DNA of 64,000 nucleotides from Martinezella multihospitum. GTDB lineage: Bacteria; Pseudomonadota; Alphaproteobacteria; Rhizobiales; Rhizobiaceae. The stretch is from assembly GCF_900094585.1 (NCBI RefSeq), contig NZ_FMAG01000005.1, positions 310,001-374,000 on the forward strand, written 5' to 3'. A program made the position numbers and the translations under genes. Below, in pieces: positions 51,632-60,371 of this stretch (its first letter is position 1; the number at the start of each line of letters is the position of its first letter). The notes under the pieces are model-generated. The model saw only the letters and a list, made by a program, of their open reading frames with translations. It was not told the origin of the DNA and searched no databases.

Positions 51632-52189
51632 ATGATCAAGACCGTGTTTCGCATTGCTGCTGCTGCCGCAATGCTGTCGGCCGCAAGCAGCCTAGCCTAT
51701 GCCAAGGATCCGATGGTGGGCGGTGCTGCGATGTATGCCAGCAAGAACATCATCCAGAATGCCGCCAATTCCAAGGATCACACGACCCTGGTCGCAGCCG
51801 TCAAGGCGGCAGGCCTTGTCGATACTCTTGAAGGCAAAGGCCCGTTCACCGTCTTCGCGCCAACCAATGAAGCCTTCAAGCAGTTGCCGGCGGGCACGGT
51901 CGAAACCCTGCTGAAGCCTGAGAACAAGGAGAAGCTCGTCAAGGTGCTGACCTGCCATGTCGTCGCCGGCGACGATATGGCAGCCGCCATCAGGAAATGG
52001 GCGATGAGCAAGGGCGGCGAATACGATCTGAAGACGGTCGGCGGCTGCACGATCAAGGCCATGGACAAGGGCGGCAAGCTGATGCTGACCGACGAGGCCG
52101 GCGGCACCGCCCATATCACCATCGCCGACGTCAAGCAGTCGAACGGCGTGATCCATGTCGTCGACAAGGTGTTGTTGCCGAAGATGTAA
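51632..52189 (+). CDS. Secreted fasciclin (FAS1) domain protein
   Basis: A 185-residue protein. The signal peptide (about 1-24, ending SLAYA) directs export. One FAS1 domain fills the rest: HTTLVAAVKAAGLVDTLEGKGPFTVFAPTNEAF (H1 box) and ITIADVKQSNGVIHVVDKVLLP (H2 box). FAS1 proteins act in adhesion or as periplasmic/surface proteins; the rhizobial homologue Nex18 of S. meliloti belongs here. Its place after the SigK/RskA pair makes it the likely regulon target, like MPT70/MPT83 in mycobacteria. Confidence 0.93.
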   Translation: MIKTVFRIAAAAAMLSAASSLAYAKDPMVGGAAMYASKNIIQNAANSKDHTTLVAAVKAAGLVDTLEGKGPFTVFAPTNEAFKQLPAGTVETLLKPENKEKLVKVLTCHVVAGDDMAAAIRKWAMSKGGEYDLKTVGGCTIKAMDKGGKLMLTDEAGGTAHITIADVKQSNGVIHVVDKVLLPKM

Positions 52190-52205
52190 TCCTTAGCGGC
52201 AACAC

Positions 52206-52243
52206 GGCCGCCGTTTCCCCATGCGGGGTCGGGAGCGGCGGCC
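52206..52243. terminator. Hairpin between convergent fasciclin and engB genes
   Basis: GGCCGCCG (52206-52213) pairs with CGGCGGCC (52236-52243). An inner CCCC/GGGG stem makes a long structure. It lacks a T-run but sits between convergent genes and likely stops transcription in both directions. Confidence 0.55.
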
Positions 52244-52262
52244 TCATTCCACCGGTCGGTCT

Positions 52263-52922
52263 TCAGACCTGGATGCCGACCGTCAGGCCGATGGCCTCGC
52301 GCAATTCCTGAAGGCCAGCGCCTTTTTCCGAGGAGGTGGCGAGGATGCCGGGATAGGCGGCGGGGCGCTTGCGGATTTTCTCGGCGGTATCGGCGAGCAG
52401 CTTCGGCAGGCCGGCTTCCTTGATCTTGTCGGTCTTGGTGAGCACGATCTGATAGGAAACGGCGGCCTTGTCGAGCAGGTCCAGAACCTCGGCGTCGTTC
52501 TTCTTGATACCGTGGCGGCTGTCGATCAGCACGTAGACGCGCTTCAGCGTCGTGCGCCCGCGCAGATAGTCGAACACCAGCTTCGTCCAGGCATCGACCT
52601 GATCCTTCGGCGCTTCGGCATAGCCATAGCCCGGCATATCGACCAGAGCCATCGGCGGCAGATCGCCGCTCTCGCCGGAAAAGCCATCGGGGACGAAATA
52701 ATTGAGTTCCTGCGTGCGTCCCGGCGTATTCGAGGTCCGCGCCAGCCCCTTATGCCCGACCAGGGCATTGATCAGCGACGACTTGCCGACATTGGAGCGG
52801 CCGGCAAAGGCAATTTCCGGCGGCCCTTCCGGCGGCAGAAATTTCATCGACGGCACGCCGCGGATGAAGATCCACGGACGCCCGAAAAGCGGCTTGTCGT
52901 CTTTTGTCGTCTGATCTGCCAT
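52263..52922 (-). CDS. engB: Ribosome biogenesis GTP-binding protein EngB (YihA/YsxC)
   Basis: A 219-residue essential GTPase involved in 50S subunit assembly. G1 is GRSNVGKSS (41-49), G3 DMPGYGYA (95-102), G4 TKTDK near residue 155 and G5 SSEKG near 193. The start is uncertain: ATG 52922 (MADQTTKDDKPLFG) is used, and ATG 52973 would add 17 residues. In many Rhizobiales it follows yidC directly; here about 2.2 kb of plus-strand genes separate them, so engB must have its own promoter. Confidence 0.93.
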   Translation of the reverse strand: MADQTTKDDKPLFGRPWIFIRGVPSMKFLPPEGPPEIAFAGRSNVGKSSLINALVGHKGLARTSNTPGRTQELNYFVPDGFSGESGDLPPMALVDMPGYGYAEAPKDQVDAWTKLVFDYLRGRTTLKRVYVLIDSRHGIKKNDAEVLDLLDKAAVSYQIVLTKTDKIKEAGLPKLLADTAEKIRKRPAAYPGILATSSEKGAGLQELREAIGLTVGIQV

Positions 52923-53041
52923 TTGCTCAGTCTTTTGCCTGGTTTGATGGTCTGGCTTCGGGGTTTTGTCCATGAAAGTCAAGTTTTGATCGATGTATGT
53001 GCCATGTTGCGGACCTGCACGGACCCTGTCATGCTGCGCGC

Positions 53042-53329
53042 ATGGAGCAGGATGCCTCGAAAGACGACGATATCGCAGAAATACGCCTCGATGCGAAGGA
53101 AGCCGTCGTTCTATTCGAGCTTCTTTCCCGCTGGTCCGATCCGAAGGCAACGCACACCCCCGACAAGTTGTGTTTCGAAAGCCCTGCCGAATGTGCGGTA
53201 TTGAACGGTTTGCTCGGGGATCTCGAAAAGCAGCTCGCTGCTCCGTTCAAGCCCGAATACAGGCAGATTCTCGCCGATGCCCGCAGCTTCCTGGCGGGGC
53301 GGTGGAATGATCCGACCCTCCGCGGCTGA
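53042..53329 (+). CDS. Small conserved-looking hypothetical protein
   Basis: A 95-residue acidic protein with no signal peptide or membrane segment (EIRLDAKEAVVLFELLSRWSD, FESPAECAVLNGLLGDLEKQLAAPFKPEYRQILADARSFL). It looks like a compact helical protein, and codon use is typical of the genome. No good ribosome site is seen before ATG 53042; an in-frame start at 52997 is possible. It is divergent from engB and 115 bases upstream of the AraC-type gene. Family not recognised. Confidence 0.6.
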   Translation: MEQDASKDDDIAEIRLDAKEAVVLFELLSRWSDPKATHTPDKLCFESPAECAVLNGLLGDLEKQLAAPFKPEYRQILADARSFLAGRWNDPTLRG

Positions 53330-53444
53330 ACTCTTCTAAACCGTCGACTTAGATCGGAATTTTGATCTGCTGTAGATGGTGATCCCGTAAAATCCGCAAT
53401 TGCTGCACCACGGCGCCGCACAAGTCGTGCTAAGGCTCGATGCC

Positions 53445-54272
53445 ATGAAAGCCGCTACAGAACAAAACTATCGTCGGCGCATTGCCCGGGTCATCGAGGC
53501 GATCATGGTCGATCCCGCAGCACCCCATTCCGTCGAAAGCCTGGCGGCGGTCGCCCATTTCTCGCCGTTCCATTTCCACAGGCTCTATCGGGCGATGACA
53601 GGCGAAAGCGTAGCCGCTACGATCCGCCGGGTGCGGCTTGCGCAGGCGGCCAATCAATTGGCCGCGAGCCCTGCCTCGGTCACCGAAACGGCGCTCGAGG
53701 CAGGCTACGACAGTTCGCAGAGCTTCGCCCGCGCCTTTCGCGGCATGACCGGCCTCACCCCGACCGCATTCCAGCTGCAACAGCAGGCGATCACTGCAAA
53801 TCTGCCCACCGTTACGGTCGACGACCGACTTCCCGCAACACTCTTCGGGCTGCGTCACGAAGGGCCGGCCCAGACGATACCGCACACCTATCGCCGGCTC
53901 GCGCAAAGGCTGGCGGAGCGCGGGCGTGCCTGGCATGATATGACACGCATCGGCATCGGCTCCGGCGATCCTGAACAAGGGGCAGGGTTCTGGTATTTCG
54001 CCGCTGTCATGCTGTCGCCGGACGATGCTGCGGCCGAGGGACTGGAGCAGCGCGATCTGCCCGGCGGCCTCTACGCCTGCTATCGGCTCATGGGTTCATA
54101 TACCCTTATTTCGCCGACCTTTCAGACGCTCTTCGGCGGCTGGCTGCCGCAGAGCGGTTACGAGCCTGACGACCGCCCTGTAGTCGAGCTCTACCTCAAT
54201 CATCCGGCCAAGGTGATGGAGCACGAAATAGCCACCGATCTGCTGATCCCGTTGCGTCGCACCGTAGCCTGA
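53445..54272 (+). CDS. AraC-family regulator with GyrI-like ligand-binding domain
   Basis: A 275-residue regulator. The AraC DNA-binding domain is N-terminal (about 10-110; SVESLAAVAHFSPFHFHRLYRAMTGESV and SVTETALEAGYDSSQSFARAFRGMTGLTP). The C-terminal half (about 125-275) is a GyrI/effector-binding-like domain that usually binds hydrophobic or cationic ligands, as in Rob and SoxS-Rob-like proteins. ATG 53445 is chosen with AAGG upstream. The exported hydrolase gene starts 103 bases downstream on the same strand and may be its target. Confidence 0.9.
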   Translation: MKAATEQNYRRRIARVIEAIMVDPAAPHSVESLAAVAHFSPFHFHRLYRAMTGESVAATIRRVRLAQAANQLAASPASVTETALEAGYDSSQSFARAFRGMTGLTPTAFQLQQQAITANLPTVTVDDRLPATLFGLRHEGPAQTIPHTYRRLAQRLAERGRAWHDMTRIGIGSGDPEQGAGFWYFAAVMLSPDDAAAEGLEQRDLPGGLYACYRLMGSYTLISPTFQTLFGGWLPQSGYEPDDRPVVELYLNHPAKVMEHEIATDLLIPLRRTVA

Positions 54273-54375
54273 ACTGTTCGAGATCGGACTTCCGAATGGA
54301 ACATGCCGGCCATCAGGGTCGGCGTGTCGATATCACTCGTCCTTGCCTCCCTTGATCCCGTTCCCGGAGAAGAAA

Positions 54376-55350
54376 ATGCGCTTCATGAAGATTGGAATTC
54401 TCTTGGCCCTCGGTCTGGCTGCCTCATCGGCTCGAGCGGCCGGTCTGACGTCCATTCAGGTTCCTGCAACGGCAGACAATCCGGCCCTGAGCGCCTTCGT
54501 CTGGTCGCCCTGCGCGACGCCGCCGGAGGAGGTGAAGCTTGGACCGATGACGGTGACTGCCGCCCGCAATTGCCCGATCGCCGGAAGCAAGCTGCCGCTC
54601 GTCGTCATCTCGCATGGGCACGGCGGCGGTGCCCTCAACCATCACGATGTAGCGGAAATGCTGGCCGATGCCGGCTTCCTGGTAGTCGCGCTCAACCATC
54701 CCGGTGACAATTTTTCCGATCTCAGCCGGTCGGGCGACATCTCGATCATGTTTCAGCGGCCTAGAGACATAAAGCGTTTGATCGACTTCCTGCTTACCAG
54801 CTGGCCGCAAGCAGCAAAAATCGATCGCGATCGCATTGGTTTCTTCGGCTTCTCGCGTGGCGGCTACACTGGCCTGGTGCTTGCCGGCGCGGTTCCGGAC
54901 TTTCGCGATGCCACGGTTCCCTGTCCGGAGCCGGCTCCGATCTGCGGCGAAATCCGCCGCAACGAAATACCGGCCGAACCGCTGGCCCGTGATCCGCGCA
55001 TCAAGGCCTTCGTCCTTGCAGATCCGCTGAGCTTCTTCTCGACGAGGGAGAGCCTCAAGGCAGTCGGCGCTCCGATCCAGCTCTGGGGGTCAGAACATGG
55101 TGGTGATGGGGTGCTGCCGGAAAATGTCGCGGCACTGGCCGCCAATCTGCCTGACAAGCCGGACTTCCACGTCGTGCCCGGTTCGGCCCATTTCGCCTTC
55201 CTGGCGCCATGTTCGCCCGGCTTGGCCAGGTCGCAGCCGGAGATCTGCACGGATCAGGCGGGATTTGACCGGGCCGCGTTTCACAAGTCGCTCGATGCTG
55301 ACGTTCTCGAATTCTTTCGCCAGAATCTCGCGCCGGAGCGCAAAAGCTGA
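54376..55350 (+). CDS. Exported alpha/beta hydrolase (dienelactone-hydrolase-like)
   Basis: A 324-residue protein. The signal peptide (1-22, ending SARA) marks it as periplasmic or secreted. The catalytic Ser160 lies in GFSRGG and the probable catalytic His272 in GSAHFAF. SHGHGGGALNHHD near residue 78 forms the oxyanion region. Six cysteines in the mature protein could form disulfides (WSPCATPP, ARNCPI, VPCPEPAPICG and others). The substrate is unknown: a lipase, esterase or platelet-activating-factor acetylhydrolase-like activity is possible. GGAG lies before ATG 54376. Confidence 0.88.
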   Translation: MRFMKIGILLALGLAASSARAAGLTSIQVPATADNPALSAFVWSPCATPPEEVKLGPMTVTAARNCPIAGSKLPLVVISHGHGGGALNHHDVAEMLADAGFLVVALNHPGDNFSDLSRSGDISIMFQRPRDIKRLIDFLLTSWPQAAKIDRDRIGFFGFSRGGYTGLVLAGAVPDFRDATVPCPEPAPICGEIRRNEIPAEPLARDPRIKAFVLADPLSFFSTRESLKAVGAPIQLWGSEHGGDGVLPENVAALAANLPDKPDFHVVPGSAHFAFLAPCSPGLARSQPEICTDQAGFDRAAFHKSLDADVLEFFRQNLAPERKS

Positions 55351-55379
55351 AAGCTAAGGCGAAATGGCTGCGACAAAAG

Positions 55380-55405
55380 AAAAGCCCCGCCGAGGCGGGG
55401 CTTTT
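55380..55405. terminator. Strong bidirectional terminator between hydrolase and yidC
   Basis: AAAAGCCCCGC (55380-55390) and GCGGGGCTTTT (55395-55405) form a perfect 11-bp stem with a CGAG loop between convergent genes. Confidence 0.95.
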
Positions 55406-55409
55406 GTCG

Positions 55410-57212
55410 TCATTTCGATGGTGCCGGTTTTCGTTTGAAGAGGCCCTTCAGATTGTCGAAGAGTTCCACCTTCACGCCATGGCGCTTCATGATGATCGAC
55501 TGCTGGATGACCGAGAGCGTGTTGTTCCAGGCCCAGTAGATCACGAGGCCGGCCGGGAAGCTTGCCAGCATGAACATGAACACCAGCGGCATCCAGTTGA
55601 AAATCATCGCCTGCGTCGGGTCGGGCGGCGTCGGGTTCATGCGCATCTGGAAGAACATGGTGACGCCCATGATCAGCGGCCAGACGCCGAGATGCAGGAA
55701 GGTCGGAGCCGCAAACGGCAGCAGGCCGAACAGGTTGACGATCGAGGTCGGATCGGGAGCGGAAAGGTCCTGAATCCAGCCGAAGAACGGCGCGTGGCGC
55801 ATCTCGATGGTGATGTAGATCACCTTGTAGAGCGAGAAGAAGATCGGGATCTGCAAAAGCACTGGCCAGCAGCCGGCGATCGGGTTGATCTTCTCTTCCT
55901 TGTAGAGCTGCATGGTCGCCTGCTGCAGGGCCATGCGGTCGTCGCCGAACTTGGCCTTCAGCTCCTCCATCTTCGGCTGCACGCGCTTCATGTTTGCCAT
56001 GGAGGCATATTGCCGGCTGGCGAGCGGGAAGAAGAGCGCCTTGACGACGATGGTGGTGCAGAGGATGGCGACGCCGAAATTGCCGAAGTAGCGGAAGAAG
56101 AAATCCATCAGCTTGAACATCGGCTTGGTGATGAAATAGAACCAGCCCCAGTCGATCAGGCGGTCGAAGCGCGGGATCGAGTAGCTGGTCTCGTAACGGT
56201 CGATGACCGGGACTTCCTTGGCGCCGGCGAAGACGAGATTCTTCAGCTCGATCGACTGGCCGGGGGCGACGGTTACGGCATCTTCCTTGTAATCGGCCTG
56301 ATAGCGCGGTGTACCGTCGGTGAAGTGCGAGAAACGGGCGTCATATGCCGTCGACTGCGGCGGTACGATCGTTGCGGCCCAATATTTGTCCGTCATGCCG
56401 AGCCAGCCGCCGGTTGCCTTGGCGGGCGTCGTGGCTTCCTTTTCGGTAGACGCATATTTGGTCTCGATCAGGCCGTCATCGCCGATGACGCCGATGAAGC
56501 CTTCATGCAGGACGTAAGCCGACGGCGTCTCGGGCTTGTTGTAGCGGGTGACGCGGCCGTAGCTCGACAGCGCAACCGGCGCCTGGCCGCTATTGGCGAT
56601 CTTGTCGCTGATCGTGAACATGTAGCGATCGTCGACCGAGATGGTGCGGGTGAAAGTGATGCCCTTGTCATTGGTATAGGACAGCGTCACCGGCGTCTTG
56701 TCGGTCAGCTTGTCGCCGCTTGTAAGCTTCCACAGGGTCGAAGGGCCGGGGACGACGCCGGTCGCATCGCTGCCGACATAGCCGAGTTCGGTGAAATAGC
56801 CGTCCTTGGTGTCAGCGGGGCTGAACAGCGTGATGATCGGGCTGCTCTTGTCGACCGTCTCGTGATAGCTCTTGAGGCGGAGATCGTCGAGGCGAGCGCC
56901 TTCCAGGTTGATGGAGCCGGCAAGGGCCGGCGTATCGATGATAACGCGCGCGGATGCGGTCTTTTCGACGGACTGGTCACGGGTGAGGACCGTCGGCGTC
57001 GTCTGGCCGTTCGCCGGCAGCGAACCGTTGACGGCAGTGCCCGCAGCAGCTGGCTGCGTCGTCTGGGCTTGCTGCGCCTGCTGATGGGCCTTGGCGGCCT
57101 GCTCGGCCTGGCGCTGCGCTTCGAGGCGCGGGTTCATGTAGAAAAACTGCCAGCCGAGAACAATCAGCACAGACAGTGCAATTGCAATGAAGTAATTGCG
57201 GTTGTTTTCCAT
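55410..57212 (-). CDS. yidC: Membrane protein insertase YidC
   Basis: A 600-residue inner-membrane insertase working alone or with SecYEG. The N-terminal anchor ENNRNYFIAIALSVLIVLGW is followed by a Gln/Ala-rich linker (QAEQAAKAHQQAQQAQ) and a large periplasmic domain (to about residue 360). The conserved C-terminal transmembrane core holds MKRVQPKMEELKAKFGDD and KINPIAGCWPVLLQIPIFFSLYKV. ATG 57212 is used; the preceding ATG at 57215 is adjacent, and rnpA's TGA overlaps this double start. Genes rpmH, rnpA and yidC form the usual operon. Confidence 0.97.
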   Translation of the reverse strand: MENNRNYFIAIALSVLIVLGWQFFYMNPRLEAQRQAEQAAKAHQQAQQAQTTQPAAAGTAVNGSLPANGQTTPTVLTRDQSVEKTASARVIIDTPALAGSINLEGARLDDLRLKSYHETVDKSSPIITLFSPADTKDGYFTELGYVGSDATGVVPGPSTLWKLTSGDKLTDKTPVTLSYTNDKGITFTRTISVDDRYMFTISDKIANSGQAPVALSSYGRVTRYNKPETPSAYVLHEGFIGVIGDDGLIETKYASTEKEATTPAKATGGWLGMTDKYWAATIVPPQSTAYDARFSHFTDGTPRYQADYKEDAVTVAPGQSIELKNLVFAGAKEVPVIDRYETSYSIPRFDRLIDWGWFYFITKPMFKLMDFFFRYFGNFGVAILCTTIVVKALFFPLASRQYASMANMKRVQPKMEELKAKFGDDRMALQQATMQLYKEEKINPIAGCWPVLLQIPIFFSLYKVIYITIEMRHAPFFGWIQDLSAPDPTSIVNLFGLLPFAAPTFLHLGVWPLIMGVTMFFQMRMNPTPPDPTQAMIFNWMPLVFMFMLASFPAGLVIYWAWNNTLSVIQQSIIMKRHGVKVELFDNLKGLFKRKPAPSK

Positions 57213-57613
57213 CATACTTTCCTGGAGCGGTCCATTTCCGACCGCCGGTGTTTCGGCCTGGTTTCGATGCGGCTTACGAGTTCGCTCGCCAGTTTTTCGA
57301 AAGGCGCGGTCAGCACCTCGCGTCGCGCGACAACCACATAGTCGTGTCCGGGCTGCATTGCAAATCCGGCGTGAAGCCGCACGGCTTCTTTCAGCCTGCG
57401 CCGCATGCGGTTGCGCTCCACCGCGTTGCCATGTTTTTTGGTGACGGTAAAACCGACGCGGGGTTCGGCGTCGGCGGTCTTGTGGTCCAGCATTTCGATG
57501 AGGAAGAAGCTGCCTCTGCGCTTCTCGCCCTCGCGGACTGCAAGAAACTGCGGCCGGCTTTTCAGCCGCCCGACAGTCTTTTTTGGTCGTTCATTCGTCA
57601 ATTTGCCCGCCAT
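57212..57613 (-). CDS. rnpA: Ribonuclease P protein component
   Basis: A 133-residue basic protein that helps the RNA subunit bind pre-tRNA. The RNR motif RNRMRRRLKEA and the substrate-groove strand PRVGFTVTKKHGNAVE are clear. It lies between rpmH and yidC, and its stop codon overlaps the yidC double ATG. The C-terminal tail (SRIETRPKHRRSEMDRSRKV) is extended and basic. Confidence 0.96.
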   Translation of the reverse strand: MAGKLTNERPKKTVGRLKSRPQFLAVREGEKRRGSFFLIEMLDHKTADAEPRVGFTVTKKHGNAVERNRMRRRLKEAVRLHAGFAMQPGHDYVVVARREVLTAPFEKLASELVSRIETRPKHRRSEMDRSRKV

Positions 57614-57638
57614 CCTGGATTATCGGGCACTTCGGCCC

Positions 57639-57773
57639 TTAGGCCGAAAGACGCTTGCGGCCGCGGTTGCGGCGAGCGGAAAGAACCGCACGGCCGCCCT
57701 TGGTGGCCATGCGCGCACGGAAGCCGTGACGACGCTTGCGGACAAGCTTGGATGGTTGGTAGGTACGCTTCAT
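57639..57773 (-). CDS. rpmH: 50S ribosomal protein L34
   Basis: A 44-residue basic protein read directly from the minus strand: MKRTYQPSKLVRKRRHGF at the start and RNRGRKRLSA at the end. These are the diagnostic ends of L34, and the length is standard. It is the first gene of rpmH-rnpA-yidC, and rnpA follows 25 bases later. Confidence 0.97.
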   Translation of the reverse strand: MKRTYQPSKLVRKRRHGFRARMATKGGRAVLSARRNRGRKRLSA

Positions 57774-58192
57774 TTATTTAAACACCGCGGAGTGCGGCCC
57801 TTCTTGAGCTTTGCTTTTGATAGCAAGGAGCGTTGTTGATTATGGCGAACGGACTTGGCCCGCAAAAGCAGGCTCCATGACCGGACGTGCGCGGGCTTAT
57901 ACGGATCAAGGCCCCGGAAGTCAATTATAGGAGCGCAGATTCCTTGATATCAGGCAAATTCGCGCTACCGACCGCAGCAACGCGCATTTGGCGGCAGTGC
58001 TCGGTGGAATGTGTGCACAACCTTAAATATAGATTGCGGATGTCCTAAAATATATAAGAAGTATAGTTGGGAATGCAGTACGTTTAGATTAAAAATACTT
58101 CAATATAACATTAATGATTTTAACCGATATCTAGCTCTATGTCGTAAAACCCATCGATTTATGGGGGATGGGATCTGCGCCGGAGGGGTATT
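57774..58192. other. 419-base intergenic region, partly AT-rich
   Basis: No gene is supported here. The rpmH-side part (57774-57960) has normal GC and should hold the rpmH promoter. From about 58008 to 58165 the sequence turns AT-rich, with runs such as AAATATATAAG and ATTAAAAATAC, and ends with a CCCAT/ATGGG hairpin (58150-58165). GGAGGGG at 58182 is the ribosome site of the next gene. Confidence 0.6.
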
Positions 58193-60199
58193 GTGAAAAT
58201 TCGCGGCAAAATAAATCTGCTTGTATCTGTCATGGCCGGGGCGGCGCTTCTGATTGGCGCCACCGCCCTCTATGCGTTGCATCAATATGACCAGAAATTA
58301 CAGAGCTACGAGCAGACGGCGAGCCGTGCTTACATGGGTGAGCGCCTGAATCGCTACGTGACCGCGGTGGTCATGGAAGCGCGCGGCATTTATGCCGCTG
58401 CCGCGGCAAAGGATTCCAAACCCTTTGCCGATGGGCTGATGGCCGATCTCGACGAAATCGACAAGGTGCTGACGGACTGGGCGCCTCTGGTGCCGGATAC
58501 GCAGAAGCCGGAATTCACCAAGCTGCAGGCCCGCGCCCAGGAGTTTCGCGTCTTTCGCACCGAAACGGCCAGGCTGGGCGTAACCGATGGCCCGGATGCC
58601 GCCGGCAAGCAGGGCAACAACGAGGCGAACCGTGCCAACCGCAAGGCTTTCCAGGCCGAGATCGATGCGATCGTCCAGACCGACAAGGCGGAGCTTGCGA
58701 AAGCCGAAGCCGAGATTGCAACCTTTCACAGCAACGTCTTGTGGGTCGTTCTCGGCATCATGATCGCCGGTATCGTGGCGGGCGTCGGCCTCGGAGCCTA
58801 TATCGGAACCGTCCACCTGAGCCGCCCGATCCGCAAGGTGACCGATGCGATAAAGAATGTTGCCAACGGCCATTTTGATATCGAGGTGCCGTTTGCCGGC
58901 CGTCAGGACGAAATCGGCGAGATGGCGGCAGCCGTCGACGTCTTCAAGGAAAACGGCAATGCCGTGCGCCGCATGAATGCCGAGGAGACGGCCATGCGCG
59001 CCAAGAGCGACGAGCTTCAGTCGAGCATGTCTCTCGCAGTCTCTGCCGCGGCAGCCGGCGATTTCAGCCAACGCATCGAGAAGGACTATGGCGACGTCAA
59101 TCTCAACCGCTTCGCGCGCAACGTCAACGAGCTCCTGATCAGCGTCGACACCGGGATCGGCGAGGTCCGCCGCGTCATTGCAAGCCTGGCAGACGGTGAT
59201 CTGACCCAGGCAATGAAGGGCGAATTCCAGGGCGCCTTTGCCGAGCTGCAGCAGAACGTCAATGCGACGCTCGCGACGCTGAAGAGCACCATGAGCGAAG
59301 TGCGCGAGACCACAGGTTCGATCAACTCCAACACCAATGAGCTCCGTCACGCCAGCGACGACCTCTCCAAGCGCACCGAACAGCAGGCGGCTGCCTTGGA
59401 AGAGACCTCGGCGGCGCTCGACGAGATCACATCCGTCGTGCAGAATTCAACGGAGCGGGCGCGCGAGGCCAGTGTCATGGTCAGCGAAGCCAAGGACGAT
59501 GCCGCGCGCTCCGGCACGGTCGTTCGCAATGCCATCGATGCCATGGGACGCATCGAGCAGGCATCCGGCGAGATCAGCCAGATCATCGGCGTGATCGACG
59601 ATATCGCCTTCCAGACCAATCTTCTGGCGTTGAATGCAGGCGTCGAGGCCGCGCGCGCCGGCGAGGCGGGCAAGGGCTTCGCGGTGGTTGCCCAGGAAGT
59701 GCGCGAGCTTGCCCAGCGCTCCGCGACAGCTGCCAAGGATATCAAGGCTTTGATCGGCAAGTCCGGTGGCGAGGTGCAGATCGGCGTCAAGCTCGTGCAG
59801 GCGACCGGCGAGGCGCTGTCGTCCATCGAGGCGCGCGTCCTCAAGATCAACGACCACATCCACTCGATCGCGACAGCGGCGCGCGAGCAGGCAACCGGCC
59901 TCTCCGAGGTCAACAACGCCGTCAACCAGATGGATGAAGTCACGCAGCGCAATGCCGCCATGGTCGAGGAAACATCGGCCGCGACCCATCGATTGGCGGC
60001 CGAGGCGGATGGCCTTGTCCATCTCGTCTCCCGCTTCAAGGTCGATGCGGCCAATGTTTCCGCACCCGTTCCAGCGCGCGCGGAAACGCATCGCCCGGCG
60101 GCTTCGCCGGCACGGCGCATGATCGACAGGGTCGCGACTGCCTTTGGCGGAGGAGCGCTTGCTCCAGCCGCCGCGGCGCAGGGCTGGGAAGAGTTCTGA
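58193..60199 (+). CDS. Methyl-accepting chemotaxis protein with short periplasmic helical domain
   Basis: A 668-residue chemoreceptor starting with GTG, with GGAGGGG before it. Transmembrane helix 1 is near residues 8-28 and helix 2 near 180-203. The roughly 150-residue periplasmic part is helical and Ala/Glu-rich, like four-helix-bundle sensors. HAMP (about 205-258) and a second HAMP-like unit (about 285-350) precede the signalling domain, whose tip reads NLLALNAGVEAARAGEAGKG. The protein ends in GWEEF, a CheR/CheB docking-type pentapeptide. No che genes are adjacent. The ligand is unknown. Confidence 0.92.
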   Translation: MKIRGKINLLVSVMAGAALLIGATALYALHQYDQKLQSYEQTASRAYMGERLNRYVTAVVMEARGIYAAAAAKDSKPFADGLMADLDEIDKVLTDWAPLVPDTQKPEFTKLQARAQEFRVFRTETARLGVTDGPDAAGKQGNNEANRANRKAFQAEIDAIVQTDKAELAKAEAEIATFHSNVLWVVLGIMIAGIVAGVGLGAYIGTVHLSRPIRKVTDAIKNVANGHFDIEVPFAGRQDEIGEMAAAVDVFKENGNAVRRMNAEETAMRAKSDELQSSMSLAVSAAAAGDFSQRIEKDYGDVNLNRFARNVNELLISVDTGIGEVRRVIASLADGDLTQAMKGEFQGAFAELQQNVNATLATLKSTMSEVRETTGSINSNTNELRHASDDLSKRTEQQAAALEETSAALDEITSVVQNSTERAREASVMVSEAKDDAARSGTVVRNAIDAMGRIEQASGEISQIIGVIDDIAFQTNLLALNAGVEAARAGEAGKGFAVVAQEVRELAQRSATAAKDIKALIGKSGGEVQIGVKLVQATGEALSSIEARVLKINDHIHSIATAAREQATGLSEVNNAVNQMDEVTQRNAAMVEETSAATHRLAAEADGLVHLVSRFKVDAANVSAPVPARAETHRPAASPARRMIDRVATAFGGGALAPAAAAQGWEEF

Positions 60200-60371
60200 T
60201 CCTGCCGATCGATCCCATCGATATGAGGCTGGTTGTGGCGCCTTGGCGTCGTAGCCGGCCTTTTCCTTCTGCCAAAATCCGGAGCCGATTGGAAAAAAGC
60301 CCACAATCGCCTATTATCTAGTTTCGATCAGGTCGCATCAGATCGCTTTGCGGCGAAGCGGGACAATTGAA

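Noticed and set aside
55404..57341. Open frame of 645 codons on the plus strand across yidC
   Set aside because: Antisense to a certain gene, low-complexity Arg/Asp/Gly-rich translation, no start signals.
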